A DNA stretch of 64,000 nucleotides from Marixanthomonas ophiurae (GTDB taxonomy: Bacteria; Bacteroidota; Bacteroidia; Flavobacteriales; Flavobacteriaceae), in the NCBI RefSeq assembly GCF_003413745.1, contig NZ_QVID01000001.1, positions 1,798,001-1,862,000 on the forward strand, in the 5' to 3' direction. This document shows, piece after piece, positions 44,040 to 52,991 of this stretch. A program made the translations under genes and the position numbers. Position 1 is the first letter of the stretch; every line of letters begins with the position of its first letter. The notes below the pieces were generated by a model. It ran no database searches and was not told the origin of the DNA. It worked only from the letters and a program-made list of their open reading frames with translations.

Positions 44040-44112
44040 TGTTTTGTTTATCTATAGTTCTTGTTTAAAACAACATACACGGTTTTCGCCAGAGGTTGGA
44101 TTAAATCGCGTG

Positions 44113-44143
44113 CAAAGATAGCTTTTTTAAGGAAGTAAGCAAA
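44113..44143 (-). promoter_or_regulatory. Promoter of rplS
   Basis: On the minus strand TTTG (44140-44143), a 19-bp spacer and TATCTTTG (44113-44120) match the Bacteroidota -33/-7 consensus perfectly. It lies about 75 bp upstream of the rplS ATG. Confidence 0.8.
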
Positions 44144-44249
44144 TAGAAATGAAGCAATTTTTAACAATACCAGAAAGTGCTATTTATTATTACCTAATAG
44201 GGTTGACAACTATAATTGATCTATTTTATTTTTAGTATTCGAATAATCA

Positions 44250-44825
44250 CTAAAGTTCAATTAACAAAGTATACACCACAACAATCAATAAAAAGAGAAG
44301 ACCTAACGCCAATAACCGCAGCGATCTGTTTACATTCCTGAATTTATAGGTTGCAATTTTTGAAATGATAAATATCTGTTGTCCCAACTGGTCAAATAAC
44401 TCTTCTTCGTCCAAGCTTGTTTTATAAAAAATCCTTGAAAACTCCTTGATGTTTCCAAACTTGGTGACTACATCTCCAAAAAAGAACATATTTTTATCGT
44501 ATTTAGCCTCAATTCTGGGCATAAAACAACGAATACTGAAATAAATGGAGGTTACCGTACAAGCAAACCACAATCCCAGGAGTACATACAACGGTATATC
44601 TTTTGACGCTTGAATCAACATAACGCCTATATTCTGGTAAATAAAATTCAGCAAGATTCCGTAAAACGAAAGGATAAGTCCCGCTTTTATTTCGGAAGCT
44701 TTTATGAGTCCAAATACATAATTGATGCTACCCCAATAATGATCTACCAATTCTTCGGTGTGCGAAGGTTTTTTGATCTGTGCTTCTATTTTCTGTGTTT
44801 TTTTTTGTGGGTCGTTTGTTTCCAT
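44250..44825 (-). CDS. PycTM/DUF5706-family membrane protein (Pycsar-effector-like)
   Basis: A 191-residue protein with three predicted helices: about 47-67 (GLILSFYGILLNFIYQNIGVM), 77-98 (IPLYVLLGLWFACTVTSIYFSI) and 168-190 (SLRLLALGLLFLLIVVVYTLL). The pattern of KASEIKAGLILSFYGILL, a cytosolic acidic loop (LDEEELFDQLGQQIFIISKIATYKFRNVNRSL) and a last helix is that of the DUF5706/PycTM family, whose members in Pycsar defence are membrane effectors activated by cyclic nucleotides. It has no HD or other enzymatic domain. It lies 67 bp after a receiver-adenylate cyclase gene, at the end of a signalling operon. Family call good; defence role only a hypothesis. Confidence 0.78.
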   Translation of the reverse strand: METNDPQKKTQKIEAQIKKPSHTEELVDHYWGSINYVFGLIKASEIKAGLILSFYGILLNFIYQNIGVMLIQASKDIPLYVLLGLWFACTVTSIYFSIRCFMPRIEAKYDKNMFFFGDVVTKFGNIKEFSRIFYKTSLDEEELFDQLGQQIFIISKIATYKFRNVNRSLRLLALGLLFLLIVVVYTLLIEL

Positions 44826-44892
44826 TGATAATACATTTTAAATAGGTTGATCAATTCTTCTTATATCTAATGTCTCAAACCTCAGGTTGATT

Positions 44893-45933
44893 TTACTCCA
44901 AGACTTGATAAATAGTCATTGGGTTTGCTTTGTTTTTTAGTGAAATATTGCCCACTTTTTCACATCTAAAGGATTCTTTCACTTTGTTATAACAGGCTTC
45001 ACTAATGATAATTTGGTTTTCTTCGGCGGCTCCTTGAAGTCTTGCAGCGGTGTTGACCGTATCGCCAATAACAGTGTAATCTAAGCGTTTTAAGCTTTCG
45101 GAACCGATATTGCCGGTAATCATATCTCCGCTTTTTATCCCAATGGACACCTTGGGTTTAAATTGTAGCTGTCTTCCAAAGGCTGGCAAACTATTTATCT
45201 TTCCACATACGGCCAAGGCAGCGTCTATAGACCGGTCTAAATGGTACTCGCCAGTAAAGACAGCCATAATTGCATCGCCAATAAATTTATCGATGTATCC
45301 TTTTTGTTCCATAATTTCTTTCACCATTACATCAAAATACGAGTTGATTAAAGTCACCACTGTATCGGCCGAAGCTGTTTCACTTATAGATGTAAAGCCA
45401 CAAATATCGACGAACATAACCGAAGCTTCTATGGTTTCGTTGGCCATAATGATAGATTCAAACTCTTTCTTGCCCATAAAATTGAGCACATTTTCGTCCA
45501 CATACATTTTTAAGATGTTATTTTCTTTTACGGCTTGCAATGTTTCTTTTAATAGCTTAGCGTGCTTTAAAGTTTTCTCCATCGTGAGGGTTAGGTCTTC
45601 AAAGTTGATGGGTTTGGTGATAAAATCGAAAGCCCCACGGTTCATGGCTGTACGGATATTTTCCATATCTCCGTATGCCGAAACGATAACCGATTTTATA
45701 AGCGGACTCAGTTCGTTGAGTTTGGTCAATAGGGTAAGTCCGTCCATTTCAGGCATATTAATGTCGCTCAACACAATGTCCATCTCAGGTTCGGTCCCCA
45801 ATTTTTCTAGAGCGACTCTTCCGTTTTTGGCAAAATAAAACTCATATTCGCCTCCACGTATCTGTTTTCGGAACTTCTGCTTAATAAGCATTTCCAAATC
45901 TGCTTCGTCGTCAACTACTAATATCTTTGCCAT
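44893..45933 (-). CDS. Response regulator with class III adenylate cyclase output domain
   Basis: A 346-residue fusion. The receiver domain covers about 1-120 with the phosphorylatable Asp57 in [12 protein letters not shown], Ser85 in IVSAYGD and Lys107 in TKPIN. A helical linker (about 120-165) leads to the cyclase domain (about 168-345). Metal-binding Asp176 ([11 protein letters not shown]) and Asp220 ([10 protein letters not shown]), adenine-recognising Lys216 (IDKFIGD) and Asp285 (RLDYTVIGD), and the catalytic Asn/Arg pair in [10 protein letters not shown] are all present, so it should make cAMP rather than cCMP/cUMP. It sits between a single-domain receiver and the PycTM-like gene. Confidence 0.93.
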   Translation of the reverse strand: MAKILVVDDEADLEMLIKQKFRKQIRGGEYEFYFAKNGRVALEKLGTEPEMDIVLSDINMPEMDGLTLLTKLNELSPLIKSVIVSAYGDMENIRTAMNRGAFDFITKPINFEDLTLTMEKTLKHAKLLKETLQAVKENNILKMYVDENVLNFMGKKEFESIIMANETIEASVMFVDICGFTSISETASADTVVTLINSYFDVMVKEIMEQKGYIDKFIGDAIMAVFTGEYHLDRSIDAALAVCGKINSLPAFGRQLQFKPKVSIGIKSGDMITGNIGSESLKRLDYTVIGDTVNTAARLQGAAEENQIIISEACYNKVKESFRCEKVGNISLKNKANPMTIYQVLE

Positions 45934-45980
45934 GATTTCTATTATTTAAAAAAGTATTCGTTCACTGATTTTTCTCTCAA

Positions 45981-46352
45981 TTAGATGAGCGTTCCTATTT
46001 CTTTTCGTAAGGATTCAAAATCAATTGGTTTAGTAAAAAACTCTTTAGCACCTGAATCCATTGCCTTGGTATAATTTTCGGTGTCGCCATAGGCAGAAAT
46101 CATCGATACACTAATCGTTGGAAATTTCTTTTTAATGTGCTCTAACAATACCAAGCCTGTCATTCCTGGCATATTGATATCTGAAAAGACATAAACTACT
46201 TCCGGCGGATCTTGCTCTTGTAAAATATCTAAGGCCTCTTGACCAGAGAAGGCAAAAGTTAATTCCAGTTTGTTGTTCCTAATTTCTTTTCTAAATTTTT
46301 GACGGAACAAGGTCTCCACATCCCGCTCGTCATCTACTATTAAAATTTTCAT
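45981..46352 (-). CDS. Single-domain response regulator (CheY-like receiver)
   Basis: A 123-residue receiver domain with nothing attached. Acidic pocket ILIVDDERD (about 4-11), phosphorylation site Asp58 in YVFSDINMPGMTG, and the conserved Ser and Lys in SMISAYGD and FFTKPIDFESL. It closely resembles the receiver domain of the cyclase fusion encoded 47 bp downstream, so it is probably a duplicate that competes for or relays phosphate from the same kinases. It starts 12 bp after the four-GAF histidine kinase gene. Confidence 0.92.
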   Translation of the reverse strand: MKILIVDDERDVETLFRQKFRKEIRNNKLELTFAFSGQEALDILQEQDPPEVVYVFSDINMPGMTGLVLLEHIKKKFPTISVSMISAYGDTENYTKAMDSGAKEFFTKPIDFESLRKEIGTLI

Positions 46353-46364
46353 GTTTATATATTT

Positions 46365-49313
46365 TTAGATTGGTAATTTAATTATGAATTTCGTAAACGA
46401 ATCATCTCCTTTTTTCGATTCAACTTGTAAACTGCCACCGTGGGCTTTTATAATATCGTTTGTAATAGAAAGCCCTAATCCGGTGCCTTCAGTACCTCTT
46501 TTTGTTGTAAAAAAGGGCATTAATATTTTATCTTGAAGCTCTATAGGGATACCAAAACCATTGTCTCGAATCGCAATCATTACAGCATGGTTTTTTTCGA
46601 AGCTCTTGATGGTTAGTTTAGGCTGGTAGGTGCCTTCTGTGCTTTCTTTTTTGAGTCGTTCGTACATGGCATCAAAAGCATTATTACAAAGATTGAGGAT
46701 AACCCGACTAATATCTTCGATGATAACTGGCACTTTACGGATCGAGGCATCTAACTGAAAATCTAAGGACACATTCATCGGCTTTTTTCCAGCACGCATA
46801 CCGTGGAATGCAAGATTAACATATTCTTTAAGCATATCGTTTATCTGCGAAGCTTCCTTAATACCATTGCCACCACGACTATGTAACAGCATAGACTTGA
46901 CAATACTGTCAGCCCTTGAGCCATGTTGATGTATCTTCTTTTGGTTTGCAACTACATCTTCTAGAATAGATTTAATCTCTTCCTTTTCATCACTTTTAGC
47001 GGTTTTTTTAAGTTCATCTAATACTTCATCAATAAGTTCTAAATTCAATTCAGAAAAATTATTGACAAAATTCAGGGGGTTCTTAATCTCATGAGCGATA
47101 CCTGCAGAAAGTTGGCCTAAGGAGGCAAGCTTTTCTTGCTGAATTAATTGTTCTTGTGCAGATTCTAATTCTTTTAAAGCAATTTGAAGTTTCTTGTAGG
47201 CTTCGGCATTTTGCATAGCAACACCAACATTGGCAGCAATTGTTTTCAATAATCGCAAATCGTATTCATTAAAACGATTCTGCCTTTCTGTACTTTGAAC
47301 ACTAATAACACCTGTAGCAGTATCGCCAATAACGATGGGAACTCCAAGATATGATTGCACCCATTTTCCTTTTTTTTCGGCTTTGATTTCCTCATAGGCT
47401 CGTTCCATATCTTCATTGATGAGCAGTGGTTCTTTACTGATTATTATTTTTTCGGTAATTCCGTTGCCGAATTCCCTTGAATTTGCATCATCTTCGCCAT
47501 ACATATATGGAAAGTGAAGCATATTGGCCTTTCGGTCGTGGATTGCCAAATACACAATATCTGCATTAAACGTTTGAAGCATCTGATCACCAATCAGTTT
47601 TATAAGCGATTTAAGGTCGAGTTGGGAAACCAAGGCATGACTTATCTTGTTAACGGTGTGTAATTCGGTGGCACGCTGTTTTGTTTCTTCTAGAAGGCGA
47701 GCCGTTTCGTTAAAGAGTCGAGCGTTTTCTAAGGCTACCGTCATACTATTTGCAAGCGTACTTAATAGTCTTATATCAGATTCAGAAAAGGCATTTTCAC
47801 TTTCCACATTCTGTAAACTAACGTAACCCCTTACTTCCTTTCCTGTAATCATAGGGACGTAGAGTGCAGATTTAGTAAATTGGGTGCCAGGAAGAACTGT
47901 TGGGACTTCACCCGTAATCGCTGTCCACATTTCATCTACATTTTCATTTAAATAGAGCAGCTTTTTCGATATGATAATTTTTTTTCGAAGCGTGTCAATG
48001 GGGCGTGGCTCTAGCGTAAACCTCTGGCCGTCTTCAAAAATATAGTTGAATTCTTCTAGACCTTCTTTGTGATTAAAGGTTGAAACGGCAACTACTTGAG
48101 CATTAAATAAAGATCGTATTCGTTCGCCCACCAATTCATAAATACCCTGCATATCCATCTCAGCAACCAAACCTTGCTGTACGCCGTTAATTACTGCTAG
48201 TTCTGCATTTCGTTGCTCCGCTTCATTAAAAAGTCTTGCGTTTTCTAAGGCGACGCTCATACTGTTTGCTAGTGTACTCAATAACCGAACATCTGAAGAG
48301 TTAAAAGCCTGTTCTTTATCAAGGTTTTGAAGACTAACACACCCCTTAACAACTTCTCCTACCATTAATGGAACAAAAAGCATGGATTGTGGCAATCGTG
48401 TGCCGGGAACAGCTACATTCTTTTTACCGGTAATTTTAAAGATTTGCTGATCCACATTTTCATTTACCAGAAGCAAGGAACGGTTTGTTATAATCCAGTT
48501 TCGTAAATGATTCAACGGCCTGGGCTCAGGGTAGATTCGTTCGCCATCCTCAAACAAATAATGAAAGTGTTCCATATTTGTATCATGGTCAAAAGAATAA
48601 ATGCCGGTTACTTGTGCATCAAACAGATTTCGGATTCGCTCACCGACCAAATCGTAAATTCCCTGCATATTCATTTCGGCAACCAAACCTTGCTGCACAC
48701 TATTGATTACAGACAATTCGGCATTTCGTTGTTCTGCTTCATTGAAAAGTCTAGCATTTTCCAGTCCAACACTCATACTATTGGCTATGGTCTCCAGTAA
48801 TTTCACATCATTAGTTGAAAAAGCAAGTTCCCGATCCAAATTCTGAATGCTCACATAGCCAGACACATTGTTTCTAACTACCATTGGGACTAATAAAATT
48901 GATTTTGGCAACTTCGTGCCTGGAACAGCTGTTGCTGGCATTCCAGAAATTTTTGCAACCTTTTTAGGAAGATCTTTATCTATTAAAATAAGTTCTTTTT
49001 TATCGATCAAGAGTTTTCTTACGGCATCTAACTTTCGAGGTTTGGGGCTAATAAGTTCGCCATCTTCATATAAGAAATTAAAAATTTCCATTTGCTTGTC
49101 GTGATCTATGGTGTAAATACCTACAACCTGGGCATCAAACAAATCCCTAATTTTATCTCCAACCATATTATAAATTCCTTGCATACCAATCTCTTTGTTG
49201 ATGGCTTCCTGTATGCTGTTCAACAAGGATAGTTCGGCCTCACGCTGTTTTAATTGATGCGTTAGGGAGTTCAAGTTGGTCTCCTCTGCTATATTCTTAT
49301 TTGGTCGATTCAT
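46365..49313 (-). CDS. Cytosolic sensor histidine kinase with four tandem GAF domains
   Basis: A 982-residue kinase without membrane helices. Three GAF domains of nearly identical sequence (about 20-195, 200-370, 375-550) each contain a ...MQGIYxLVGExIRxLFDAQV segment and end SVALENARLFNEAEQRNAELxVIN. A fourth, divergent GAF domain (about 560-710) follows, then a coiled coil, HisKA with His741 in AGIAHEIKNPLNFVNN, and HATPase_c (NNAFDAMYE, DNGFGIP, GTEGTGLGLSI). There is no receiver or DNA-binding output, so its targets should be the receivers encoded downstream. The start overlaps the previous kinase gene by 17 bp. Confidence 0.93.
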   Translation of the reverse strand: MNRPNKNIAEETNLNSLTHQLKQREAELSLLNSIQEAINKEIGMQGIYNMVGDKIRDLFDAQVVGIYTIDHDKQMEIFNFLYEDGELISPKPRKLDAVRKLLIDKKELILIDKDLPKKVAKISGMPATAVPGTKLPKSILLVPMVVRNNVSGYVSIQNLDRELAFSTNDVKLLETIANSMSVGLENARLFNEAEQRNAELSVINSVQQGLVAEMNMQGIYDLVGERIRNLFDAQVTGIYSFDHDTNMEHFHYLFEDGERIYPEPRPLNHLRNWIITNRSLLLVNENVDQQIFKITGKKNVAVPGTRLPQSMLFVPLMVGEVVKGCVSLQNLDKEQAFNSSDVRLLSTLANSMSVALENARLFNEAEQRNAELAVINGVQQGLVAEMDMQGIYELVGERIRSLFNAQVVAVSTFNHKEGLEEFNYIFEDGQRFTLEPRPIDTLRKKIIISKKLLYLNENVDEMWTAITGEVPTVLPGTQFTKSALYVPMITGKEVRGYVSLQNVESENAFSESDIRLLSTLANSMTVALENARLFNETARLLEETKQRATELHTVNKISHALVSQLDLKSLIKLIGDQMLQTFNADIVYLAIHDRKANMLHFPYMYGEDDANSREFGNGITEKIIISKEPLLINEDMERAYEEIKAEKKGKWVQSYLGVPIVIGDTATGVISVQSTERQNRFNEYDLRLLKTIAANVGVAMQNAEAYKKLQIALKELESAQEQLIQQEKLASLGQLSAGIAHEIKNPLNFVNNFSELNLELIDEVLDELKKTAKSDEKEEIKSILEDVVANQKKIHQHGSRADSIVKSMLLHSRGGNGIKEASQINDMLKEYVNLAFHGMRAGKKPMNVSLDFQLDASIRKVPVIIEDISRVILNLCNNAFDAMYERLKKESTEGTYQPKLTIKSFEKNHAVMIAIRDNGFGIPIELQDKILMPFFTTKRGTEGTGLGLSITNDIIKAHGGSLQVESKKGDDSFTKFIIKLPI

Positions 49314-52300
49314 ATAGAACTTTTAAAGGTTTGGATGCTTTTTTTGGGTCGGGTAATAAGACGGAAAATATAGTTCCTTCATGCTCTTCAGTTTCAACAG
49401 TAATCTCACCTCCATGCGCTTTTACAATATCGTAACTCATACTTAAACCCAACCCAGTTCCTTGCCCCGTAGGCTTGGTGGTAAAAAAGGGCTGATATAT
49501 TTTATCTAAAACATATTTTGGGATTCCGTTGCCGTTGTCTTTTACTGAAATTTCAATTTTATTTTTCAATTTTTTTGTTGAAACCGAAACAGTTGGTCGA
49601 TACTCTTTTATGTCTGAATTTTTTCCTCTTTCATCTTCAGTACTTCTGTTCAATCCTACTTTATTCTCTACAAGCCGCTCAGCACATGCATAAAAGGCAT
49701 TGGTCAATAAATTTAGGACTACACGGCCCAGGTCTTGCGGAATTATTTCAATTTTTCCGATGGAATCGTCATAATTGGTTTCTAAAGTAGCATTGAAATT
49801 TTTATCCTTGGCTCGAAGTCCATGATATGCCAATCTTAAATACTCATCAACTAGTTTGTTAATGTCTGTTGGTTCTTGGATACCGCTACTAGTACGACTG
49901 TGTTGGAGCATTCCCTTTACTATTTCTTCGGCTCGCTTGCCGTGATGGGTGACTTTTTCAATGGTTTTTTTAATTTCTGAAGAAATGCTTTTAGCTTCTT
50001 CTATATTCCCTTTGTTGACTTCTTCGTTCATTTCGGCTAAAAGCTCATTACTCACTTCAGAAAAATTGTTAACGAAATTCAATGGATTTTGTATTTCGTG
50101 TGCAATTCCGGCGGTGAGCTCGCCCAATGATGCCATTTTTTCTGAATGAATAAGCTGTACCTGTGTGGACTTAAGCTCGGTATACGCTTTTTCAATTTCC
50201 TTCGCATGTTTAAGTTCACGTTGTATTCCTTTTTGATGCTCATTGAATAAAACACGCTTTCGCTGAAACCTATCCAAATAGAACAAACCGATAAAAAATA
50301 ATAAAGCATAAAACAGATAAGCATACCAAGTGCGGTACCAAGGCGGGAGTATTGTAAAGTGGTACTCCAGTGGTTCGCTCCAGAGCCCATTTGGACTTTT
50401 GGCTTTTACCAAAAACGTGTACTTGCCTTCGTGAATATTACCAAAGCTGGCCGAACTGTTTTCGGTTATAGGATTCCAGTGTTCATCGTACCCTCGTAAT
50501 ATATATTGGTAGCGCAACAATTGCGGTCGTGTGGTTTCCACTCCTAAAAAATCAAAACTAATGTTGTTATTGGAGTAGGGGAGTTCCAAATTTTTGGGAA
50601 TTGCGTAAAACGATTGAATGCTATCAAAACGGACGTTCCGGTATCTATGTACCATACTATCCAGAGTGCTTGTGGAGAGTTTTCTTTTAAAAGTGAGCAG
50701 CTCATCGGTAATATACGAAGGAGTAGTGTTGTTTTTTTCTGTTAAAAGCGAATTATTTTTTCGGCCCCATTCAAGACTGTGCCAGCTTATAAGCTCGTTG
50801 TTTATTTTAATGTTTTCAAGGAAAACTTTTGGAGGGGTGGAGCTTCTTTGGACGCTTCCGTAATCAAAACGCACCAATTTATCCCCGGTTCCTGCCCAGA
50901 TTATGCCTTTTTCTTCTTCAAGCATACTCTCGTTGTTGCTAATGTCTTTAATGGAATACCCTGTGTTTTCATTATAATTTTCTATTCCATCTTTAGCTAT
51001 TTTTCCCTTTTCTGAAGCAATACCTCCTTTAAATACAGTAAAACCTACATTGGTACCTATTACTATGTTGCCGTTGTAATCTTCTATAATGTGGTACACC
51101 ACATCATTGGCCAAGCCTTGTGTCGTGCTAAAGTTTTCGAAAATGTTTTCGGTTTGATTGGCATCTATATTTTCCAATTTTTCAAGCCGTTCTTTTTTAA
51201 TGACGGAAATACCGCCACCCCAACTGCCTATGATTATGTTCCCGTTTTTATCTTGTATTACCGATGAAAGTTTATTGTCTGGCAAACCTTGATCTTTAGT
51301 AAAGTTCATAAAGTTTTTACCATCATATCGGCTCAAACCACCTCTTGTGGCAATCCATAGATTGTCTTGGTTGTCTTCCCAAAACCCCCAAATCGTTTTG
51401 TGTACAAGGCCCTGTTCTGTATTGAAATTTCGAGACGATTTACCGTCAAATACGCCTATTCCGTTATTATAGGTTCCAATCCAGAGGCGGTTTTTAGTAT
51501 CGTTATAAAGAGTGGTAATTTCATTAGCTGGCAAACCATTATTTACGGTGTAATTTATAAACGAGTTCCCAGTAAATTTACTTAGACCTGCATACCCTCC
51601 AAAATACAAGTTGCCCTCTTGGTCTTTTGCTGCAGCATATTGGGTATGCCCCAAAAGTCCATGAGTAGGAGTATAGTTTATGTAGGTACCTTCATAAGGG
51701 GTCTCATTTTTTTTCGTGTATTTTACAATACCTGCATTGGATGGAGCAAACCACATATTCCCGTCATCGTCCTGTGTGGTGGCATAAATGGCTTCGCCTG
51801 GAAGGCCTTGCTTATTTGTGTATTCCAAAACGGTCTGCCCATCGTACCTATCCAGTCCGCCACCATAGGTTCCAAACCAAAGGCTACCTGCTTCATCTTC
51901 TGTAATGCTATTTACTCTGTTAAATGCGAGAGCTTGTTCCTTGGTAAAGTTTATAAAGTTGTTGTTTTGTTTTTCATATTTTGAAACGCCTTCCATTGTG
52001 CCCACCCAAACGCTACCTTGGCTGTCTATAGTAACGCACGTAATATCGTTGTCCACCAAACCATCTGCAAGGGTGAGGGGTTTGAAGCTTTCTTCAAGTG
52101 AACCAGATTTTGCGGGTTTATATCTGCAAAGAGCCTGTTGGGTGCCTAGCCATATTGTTCCATTAGTATCTTCGGCGATGGCTATTGCCGTTTTGTTTTT
52201 TAAATTAAATTTTTCTGAAAAATTTAGCAGTTTACCGTTAGTAGCAAGTTTCCAAATCCCTTCGCTACCTGCAAACCATAATTGGCTTTGGCTGTCTTCC

Positions 52301-52989
52301 ATAATATCATTTACGGGACTTTTCAAAACTTCATATCTTTTAAAAGGCTTTTGATTAATAATTTTATGGTTTGGATTGAAGCTACAAATACCTTTGTCGG
52401 TTCCTGCCCAAATAACCCCTTTGCTATCTTCTATTATTTTAAAAACATCATTGTCTGGAAGACCATCTTCAACTGTAAAATTTTCAAATGTTTTGCCGTT
52501 ATACTTGCTTACACCGCCGTATGTGCCAAACCAAATGTTTCCTTTACTATCCTCAGTTATAGAGTTGATGAGATTATGAATAAGACCGTGTGCGGATGTG
52601 AAGTTGATAAATGCCTTCCCGTTATATTTGCTCACCCCGTTGCCAGAAGTACCAAACCATAGGTTACCTACACTATCTTTATAACCACAAAGAATACTGC
52701 TCATTGCCAGCCCTTGCTGGGTGTTGAAGTTTTGCATATCCACATAGAATCCTGCGGAAGTCTTTATGGGTTCGGGCCTTTGGGATAATAGAATAGTTTT
52801 GGGAGCTTGTAAATCGGAAAGTTTATTCACAACGGGTTTTCCAGCAGGAATAACTACTGGTGGTAAAATGGTATCGTGTTTTTCAAAAATGCTTTGTCCC
52901 TTTTGTGGTTGGTTTGAATTACAAGAAACGATTAACAATACCGCAAGGCTGAAGAAAATAATCTGAAATATGTATTTATTTGTTTTCAT
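49297..52989 (-). CDS. Two-component regulator propeller (Reg_prop/Y_Y_Y) sensor histidine kinase
   Basis: A 1230-residue kinase. The N-terminus FQIIFFSLAVLLIVSCNSN looks like a lipoprotein signal (lipobox LIVSC, Cys about 23). Repeats such as GNLWFGTYGGVSKYNG, GSVWVGTMEGVSKY and NRLWIGTYNNGIGVF fill about 60-640 and fold into one or two seven-bladed propellers. A Y_Y_Y domain (about 800-865), one membrane helix (about 872-892), HisKA (His964 in AGIAHEIQNPLNFVNN) and HATPase_c follow. This is the sensor layout of Bacteroidota hybrid regulators, but with no receiver or HTH_18 output. A Cys lipidation site and a later TM helix in the same protein are unusual. The next kinase overlaps it by 17 bp. 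Confidence 0.92.
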   Translation of the reverse strand: MKTNKYIFQIIFFSLAVLLIVSCNSNQPQKGQSIFEKHDTILPPVVIPAGKPVVNKLSDLQAPKTILLSQRPEPIKTSAGFYVDMQNFNTQQGLAMSSILCGYKDSVGNLWFGTSGNGVSKYNGKAFINFTSAHGLIHNLINSITEDSKGNIWFGTYGGVSKYNGKTFENFTVEDGLPDNDVFKIIEDSKGVIWAGTDKGICSFNPNHKIINQKPFKRYEVLKSPVNDIMEDSQSQLWFAGSEGIWKLATNGKLLNFSEKFNLKNKTAIAIAEDTNGTIWLGTQQALCRYKPAKSGSLEESFKPLTLADGLVDNDITCVTIDSQGSVWVGTMEGVSKYEKQNNNFINFTKEQALAFNRVNSITEDEAGSLWFGTYGGGLDRYDGQTVLEYTNKQGLPGEAIYATTQDDDGNMWFAPSNAGIVKYTKKNETPYEGTYINYTPTHGLLGHTQYAAAKDQEGNLYFGGYAGLSKFTGNSFINYTVNNGLPANEITTLYNDTKNRLWIGTYNNGIGVFDGKSSRNFNTEQGLVHKTIWGFWEDNQDNLWIATRGGLSRYDGKNFMNFTKDQGLPDNKLSSVIQDKNGNIIIGSWGGGISVIKKERLEKLENIDANQTENIFENFSTTQGLANDVVYHIIEDYNGNIVIGTNVGFTVFKGGIASEKGKIAKDGIENYNENTGYSIKDISNNESMLEEEKGIIWAGTGDKLVRFDYGSVQRSSTPPKVFLENIKINNELISWHSLEWGRKNNSLLTEKNNTTPSYITDELLTFKRKLSTSTLDSMVHRYRNVRFDSIQSFYAIPKNLELPYSNNNISFDFLGVETTRPQLLRYQYILRGYDEHWNPITENSSASFGNIHEGKYTFLVKAKSPNGLWSEPLEYHFTILPPWYRTWYAYLFYALLFFIGLFYLDRFQRKRVLFNEHQKGIQRELKHAKEIEKAYTELKSTQVQLIHSEKMASLGELTAGIAHEIQNPLNFVNNFSEVSNELLAEMNEEVNKGNIEEAKSISSEIKKTIEKVTHHGKRAEEIVKGMLQHSRTSSGIQEPTDINKLVDEYLRLAYHGLRAKDKNFNATLETNYDDSIGKIEIIPQDLGRVVLNLLTNAFYACAERLVENKVGLNRSTEDERGKNSDIKEYRPTVSVSTKKLKNKIEISVKDNGNGIPKYVLDKIYQPFFTTKPTGQGTGLGLSMSYDIVKAHGGEITVETEEHEGTIFSVLLPDPKKASKPLKVLYESTK

Positions 52990-52991
52990 CG

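Noticed and set aside
44160-44250. Terminator after the PycTM-like gene
   Set aside because: A TTTAGT/ACTAAA stem is visible but only 6 bp with a weak T-run; left out of the feature list.
45110-45838. Open frame of 242 codons on the plus strand
   Set aside because: It lies wholly antisense to the receiver-cyclase gene, whose motifs are complete. The translated product has no recognisable domain.
51905-52662. Overlapping open frames opposite the propeller kinase gene
   Set aside because: They mirror the repeated propeller blades on the other strand and carry no motif of their own.
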